Shown here piece by piece: positions 6,643 through 9,428 of a DNA stretch of 9,428 bases (the stretch's first letter is position 1; each line of letters opens with the position of its first letter). Source of the DNA: an uncultured Candidatus Competibacteraceae bacterium. GTDB taxonomy: Bacteria > Pseudomonadota > Gammaproteobacteria > Competibacterales > Competibacteraceae. Location: contig CALGOO010000145.1 in NCBI GenBank assembly GCA_937960715.1, positions 1 through 9,428 on the forward strand, given 5' to 3'. The position numbers and the translations under genes are program-made. Below the pieces are notes generated by a model, which saw nothing but the letters and a program-made list of their open reading frames with translations, made no database searches and was not told the DNA's origin.

Positions 6643-7065
6643 TCACGGAATCAGTCGAATATAATCACGATAGATGCAGCGGTTCATCACCACCATCAAA
6701 CCCGCCGCCCGCGCCCGCAGCGCCGCCGCCTCGTCGATCACGCCATCCTGCAACCACAACGCCGGCAGCTTCAAGGCGATGCAGTCGTCCACGATGCCGG
6801 CGACATGGCTCGATTCCCGGAACACGTCCACCAGATCCACGGGTTCCGGCAATTCGCGCAGGCTGGGATACGCGCGCTCGCCCAAAACCTCCCGCACCGC
6901 CGGATTGACCGGGACGATGCGATAACCGAAGCCTTGCAGCGCCTGGGCCACGCCATGGCTGGGGCGACTCGGCGAAGTGGAAAGGCCGACCACGGCGATG
7001 GTTTTGATCCGCCGCAACAACGCGCGGATTTCATCGGTGGAGGGATTGGTGAAATGGTCGCTCAT
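6643..7065 (-). CDS. CoA-binding protein, YccU family (Rossmann fold)
   Basis: A 140-residue protein of the small CoA_binding_2 family related to E. coli YccU, whose cellular role is not established. Seen in sequence: the nucleotide-binding N-terminus TIAVVGLSTSPSRPSHGVA (22-40), VPVNP (51-55), LWLQDGVIDEAA (103-114), and the C-terminal VVMNRCIYRDY (125-135). The Cys at 130 is a conserved family position. Length is standard. The start ATG is preceded by AGGAG (on the + strand, 7076-7080 reads CTCCT) 10 nt upstream. The gene lies 30 bp after lysA and its stop is 2 nt before the ATG of the GNAT-nitrilase fusion, so these two are very likely co-translated. This physical coupling to a predicted CoA-using GNAT domain is suggestive, but it is inference only. 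Confidence 0.92.
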   Translation of the reverse strand: MSDHFTNPSTDEIRALLRRIKTIAVVGLSTSPSRPSHGVAQALQGFGYRIVPVNPAVREVLGERAYPSLRELPEPVDLVDVFRESSHVAGIVDDCIALKLPALWLQDGVIDEAAALRARAAGLMVVMNRCIYRDYIRLIP

Positions 7066-7095
7066 TAAGGTTTAACTCCTGAGAAAATCTCGCGC

Positions 7096-8343
7096 TCACG
7101 CCAGCACCGATTCGCCAGCGTACAAATCCGCCAGTCGTTCGCGCCAACGCACCACCTGGAACCGCCCGCCGTCCACCATCACCTCGGCGGCGCGCGGGCG
7201 GGAATTGTAGTTGGAACTCATGGCGAAGCCATACGCCCCGGCGGAGCGCACCGCCAGCAGATCGCCCGGTTCGATGTTCAATTCCCGGTCCTTGCCGAGA
7301 AAATCGCCGGTCTCGCAGATCGGTCCCACCACGTCGTAGCGGCGCGGTTCACCGCCGGCACGGGGTTCGACCGGGATGATCGCCTGCCAGGCCGCGTACA
7401 AGGCCGGGCGGATCAGATCGTTCATCGCCGCGTCCACCACCGCGAAATTCTTGTCCTCGCCCTGCTTGAGCAATTCCACCCGTGTCACCAGGATGCCGGC
7501 GTTGCCCACGATCGCCCGGCCCGGCTCGATCAGGATTTCATAGGGCTTGCCGCGAAGCTGCGCCATCAGCGCGGCGGCATGATCGGCCGGCAGCGGCGGC
7601 TCCTCATCGCGGTAGCGAATGCCCAGGCCACCGCCCAGATCGAGATGGTGGATATGGATCCCCTGCCCTTCCAATCGCGCCACCAACGCCAGCACCCGCT
7701 CCAGCGCGTCCACAAACGGCGTCACCTGGGTCAGTTGCGAACCGATGTGACAATCCACGCCGATCACGTCCAGATGCGGCGAGGCGGCGGCCTGAGCGTA
7801 CACCGCCAGCGCCCGGTCCGGGGTGATGCCGAACTTGTTCTGCTTCAGGCCGGTGGAAATGTAGGGATGGGTGTTGGCGTCCACGTCGGGATTGATGCGC
7901 AAGGAGATCGGGGCGCGCTGGCCCCGCGTGGCCGCCACCTGCTCCAGCAGCGCCAACTCCGCCTCGGATTCGACGTTGAAACAGCGGATGTCGACTTCCA
8001 GGGCGTGTTCCAATTCATCGCGGCGCTTGCCAACCCCGGAAAACACCACCTTGCCGGGATCGCCGCCCGCCGCCAGCACCCGCTCCAGTTCGCCGCCCGA
8101 CACGATGTCGAACCCCGAACCCAGGCGGGCCAGCAGATTGAGCACCGCCAGATTGCCGTTGGCCTTGACCGCGTAGCAGACCAGATGGGGATGGTCGGCG
8201 AAGGCATGATCGAACGCGCGCCAATGCCGCTCGATGGTGGCGCGGGAGTAGATATAGCAGGGGGTGCCGACCGTCGCCGCGATGTCGGCAACCGGGACAT
8301 CCTCGGCAAACAGCCGACCGTCGCGATATTCGAAATGATCCAT
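7096..8343 (-). CDS. lysA: Diaminopimelate decarboxylase
   Basis: PLP-dependent enzyme converting meso-2,6-diaminopimelate to L-lysine and CO2, the last step of lysine synthesis in the cytoplasm. The 415 residues match the family's usual size. The PLP-binding lysine is K60 in YAVKANGN. HIGSQ (199-203), LDLGGGLG (234-241) and EPGRAIVG (273-280) are the phosphate-binding and barrel motifs. C343 in CETGDFL is the active-site cysteine donated across the dimer, and Y371 in GAYGFAMSSNYNSRPR is near the PLP. All key residues are present. The ATG lies 3 bp after the lptM stop, so the two genes are almost certainly co-transcribed and probably translationally coupled. In many gammaproteobacteria lysA is followed by dapF; here a CoA-binding protein gene follows instead. 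Confidence 0.98.
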   Translation of the reverse strand: MDHFEYRDGRLFAEDVPVADIAATVGTPCYIYSRATIERHWRAFDHAFADHPHLVCYAVKANGNLAVLNLLARLGSGFDIVSGGELERVLAAGGDPGKVVFSGVGKRRDELEHALEVDIRCFNVESEAELALLEQVAATRGQRAPISLRINPDVDANTHPYISTGLKQNKFGITPDRALAVYAQAAASPHLDVIGVDCHIGSQLTQVTPFVDALERVLALVARLEGQGIHIHHLDLGGGLGIRYRDEEPPLPADHAAALMAQLRGKPYEILIEPGRAIVGNAGILVTRVELLKQGEDKNFAVVDAAMNDLIRPALYAAWQAIIPVEPRAGGEPRRYDVVGPICETGDFLGKDRELNIEPGDLLAVRSAGAYGFAMSSNYNSRPRAAEVMVDGGRFQVVRWRERLADLYAGESVLA

Positions 8344-8346
8344 GGC

Positions 8347-8538
8347 TCAGGGATTCGCGGGCGAAGGTTGCTCGGCGGCCGCCGGCTGGGCGGAGGGCGA
8401 CGCGGGCGGAGGTTGCTCGGAAGCCGGCGGTGGCGCGGAAGATTTAGGCAAGTACAGCGGACCTTTCTGACCGCAGCCGACCAGCAACGCGACCAGCGCC
8501 AGCGTCGCTGGCGACAATCCGGGGCGAAACTTGTGCAT
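8347..8538 (-). CDS. lptM: LPS translocon maturation chaperone LptM (YifL-type lipoprotein)
   Basis: A 63-residue outer-membrane lipoprotein. In E. coli, LptM binds the LptD-LptE translocon and promotes its correct disulfide maturation. Seen here: a signal peptide (HKFRPGLSPATLALVALL), the lipobox LVGC with the lipidated Cys at 22, and the family signature GCGQKGPLYLP directly after it. The rest is a low-complexity Pro/Ala/Ser/Gln tail, as is usual in the family. The ATG at 8538 is preceded by AAGGA 9 nt upstream. An in-frame TTG at 8547 would add three residues and is less likely. lptM before lysA is a common gammaproteobacterial arrangement and supports the call. It is the first gene of the - strand cluster. 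Confidence 0.93.
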   Translation of the reverse strand: MHKFRPGLSPATLALVALLVGCGQKGPLYLPKSSAPPPASEQPPPASPSAQPAAAEQPSPANP

Positions 8539-8547
8539 TGAAGTCAA

Positions 8548-8552
8548 TCCTT
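8548..8552 (-). promoter_or_regulatory. lptM: Ribosome binding site deciding the lptM start
   Basis: The + strand reads TCCTT, giving AAGGA on the - strand, 9 nt before the ATG at 8538. It overlaps the edge of the 16-bp tandem repeat, so changes in the repeat would lie right next to the translation start. Confidence 0.7.
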
Positions 8553-8582
8553 GCGATCAGCGAATCTTGCGATCAGCGAATC
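8551..8582. repeat. Perfect 16-bp tandem direct repeat in the lptM leader
   Basis: TTGCGATCAGCGAATC occurs twice back to back (8551-8566 and 8567-8582) with no mismatch. It lies between the likely lptM promoter and its ribosome binding site. It could be a recent slippage duplication or a paired regulator site. Neither can be decided from the sequence. Confidence 0.9.
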
Positions 8583-8592
8583 AGGGGTTGGC

Positions 8593-8598
8593 AGTATA
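8593..8598 (-). promoter_or_regulatory. Possible -10 element for the lptM-lysA cluster
   Basis: On the - strand this reads TATACT, one base from the consensus TATAAT and about 55 nt upstream of the lptM start. No good -35 hexamer sits at 16-18 bp, so this is a weak prediction. Confidence 0.3.
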
Positions 8599-8620
8599 AC
8601 CCGCATTGCGCCGATGGGCG

Positions 8621-8649
8621 CGGCTTGACAAGCCGGGCCGCTTCGCGGC
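8621..8649. other. Two short hairpins in the lptM/esterase divergent region
   Basis: CGGCTT-GAC-AAGCCG (8621-8635) and GCCGC-TTC-GCGGC (8637-8649) are adjacent perfect short inverted repeats. No T-run follows on either strand. They overlap the promoter-like TTGACA and might be operator symmetry or chance in GC-rich DNA. Confidence 0.3.
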
Positions 8650-8653
8650 TAAT
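8625..8653 (+). promoter_or_regulatory. Possible sigma-70 promoter for the esterase gene
   Basis: A perfect TTGACA (8625-8630) is followed after 17 bp by GCTAAT (8648-8653), a weak -10 element. The implied transcript would start about 25 nt before the ATG at 8685. The -35 element also forms part of a small inverted repeat. Confidence 0.35.
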
Positions 8654-8684
8654 GCCGCTCACTGGCTGCCACGGGAATTTCTTC

Positions 8685-9368
8685 ATGAGCGAAACGCCGT
8701 TGACCACACTCGAAATCGAACCCGCGGGCATCGCTCGCGCCAGCGTGATCTGGATGCACGGCTTGGGCGCCGACGCCCGTGACTTCGAGCCCATCGTGCC
8801 GGAACTGCGCCTGCCGGCGGAACTGGGCGTCCGCTTCGTGTTTCCCAACGCGCCGATCCGGCCGGTCACGGTCAACGGCGGGATGCGGATGCGCGCCTGG
8901 TACGATGTGCTGACCATGGACCTGCCGCGCCGCGAGGACCCCGATGGCGTATACGCTTCCGAGCGAGCGATCAACGCGCTGCTCGAACGCGAAAAACAGC
9001 GCGGCGTTTCGGCCGATCGCATCGTGCTGGCCGGCTTTTCCCAAGGCGGGGCGATGGCATTGCACACCGGTTTGCGCTATCCGGATCGTTTGGCCGGCAT
9101 CCTGGCCCTGTCCTGCTATATCCCGCTGACCAGCAAACTGAATGACGAGCGCCGCGCCGCCAATCAGCCGACGCCGATTTTCATGGCCCACGGCGATTAC
9201 GATGCCGTCATCCCCATGCGTTACGGTCAGCAAAGCGCCGAACTGCTGCAAAATCTGGGTTATCGGGTGGAATGGCAAGATTACGGCATGGGCCATGAGG
9301 TGTGCTGGGAGGAAATCCGCGATGTCGCCAAGTGGCTGGGGCGGGTGTTGGCGATATCGCCGGCCTGA
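8685..9368 (+). CDS. Carboxylesterase, phospholipase/carboxylesterase family (alpha/beta hydrolase)
   Basis: A 227-residue cytoplasmic serine hydrolase of the Abhydrolase_2 family, related to bacterial carboxylesterases and eukaryotic acyl-protein thioesterases. It hydrolyses short-chain esters or thioesters; the physiological substrate is unknown. The oxyanion-region motif WMHGLGADARDF is at 23-34. The nucleophile is S119 in GFSQGGAMA, the acid D173 in HGDYDAVIP, and the base H204 in GMGHEVCWEEI. All three triad members are present and spaced as expected. The frame is open to an ATG at 8538, but this start would add 49 residues unlike the family. ATG 8685 gives the standard N-terminus and has a GGGA (8673-8676) 8 nt upstream. 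It is divergent from lptM. No signal peptide is present. Confidence 0.95.
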   Translation: MSETPLTTLEIEPAGIARASVIWMHGLGADARDFEPIVPELRLPAELGVRFVFPNAPIRPVTVNGGMRMRAWYDVLTMDLPRREDPDGVYASERAINALLEREKQRGVSADRIVLAGFSQGGAMALHTGLRYPDRLAGILALSCYIPLTSKLNDERRAANQPTPIFMAHGDYDAVIPMRYGQQSAELLQNLGYRVEWQDYGMGHEVCWEEIRDVAKWLGRVLAISPA

Positions 9369-9382
9369 ACGGAGCAGCACAC

Positions 9383-9428
9383 TCATCGACTGGTCAGCGG
9401 CAGGACCAAATCCAACTCATATCGGCTT
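9383..9428 (-). CDS. Possible C-terminal end of a gene continuing past the window
   Basis: On the - strand a frame is open from the window edge for 14 codons (reading S-R-Y-E-L-D-L-V-L-P-L-T-S-R) and ends in TGA at 9385-9383. The residue mix looks protein-like and the gene would converge on the esterase with a 14-bp gap. So short an open frame is common by chance, so this is only a suggestion. Bases 9369-9382 show nothing. Confidence 0.25.
   Translation of the reverse strand, partial: SRYELDLVLPLTSR

Noticed and set aside
5075..6664. Long open frame on the + strand (529 codons) opposite the GNAT-nitrilase gene
   Set aside because: It is antisense to a gene with clear domains and a full catalytic triad. 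The translation is His/Val/Gln-rich with no motif, as expected for the reverse strand of GC-rich coding DNA.
7579..8541. Long open frame on the + strand opposite lysA and lptM
   Set aside because: It lies antisense to firmly identified genes and its product is compositionally odd with no recognisable domain.
8538..8684. N-terminal extension of the esterase from an ATG at 8538
   Set aside because: The 49 extra residues do not resemble a signal peptide or the family N-terminus, and they would cover the divergent promoter region. ATG 8685 has a usable ribosome binding site.

Overview
The window is GC-rich, gene-dense chromosomal DNA from a Gram-negative bacterium, most likely a gammaproteobacterium. 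The evidence is a CsdA/DeaD-type RNA helicase, a TsaB protein, and an LptM (YifL) lipoprotein directly upstream of lysA, an order typical of that class. Genus cannot be fixed from the sequence alone. I see no rRNA, tRNA, CRISPR array, transposase, phage gene or recognisable defence system. The content is mostly housekeeping genes plus two exported proteins I do not recognise.

Bases 1-5070 carry five genes on the + strand. They are the 3' part of a DeaD-type cold-shock RNA helicase (5' end outside the window), a glutathione S-transferase 30 bp downstream, an exported protein built largely of three different tandem repeats, tsaB (tRNA t6A modification), and a second exported protein with six cysteines and two DxDGDG-type loops. 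Between tsaB and the last gene lies a perfect 31-bp inverted repeat that looks like a REP doublet (REPIN) with inward-facing GTAG tetranucleotides.

Bases 5093-8538 carry a compact - strand cluster, read from high to low coordinates: lptM, lysA, a YccU-type CoA-binding protein, and a 515-residue fusion of a GNAT acetyltransferase-like domain with a nitrilase-superfamily amidohydrolase. Gaps of 3, 30 and 2 bp suggest one transcription unit. The nitrilase fusion converges on the second exported protein with 22 bp between the stops.

An alpha/beta-hydrolase esterase (8685-9368, + strand) is transcribed divergently from lptM across about 146 bp. That spacer holds a 16-bp perfect tandem repeat and promoter-like hexamers for both directions. 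The last 60 bases may hold the very end of another - strand gene.

Functionally the genes do not form one pathway. lysA makes lysine from meso-diaminopimelate, LptM assists LPS-transport assembly, TsaB serves tRNA modification, and DeaD serves RNA remodelling. The items most worth a second look are the repeat-built exported protein, the REPIN-like element, and the GNAT-nitrilase fusion placed after lysA.
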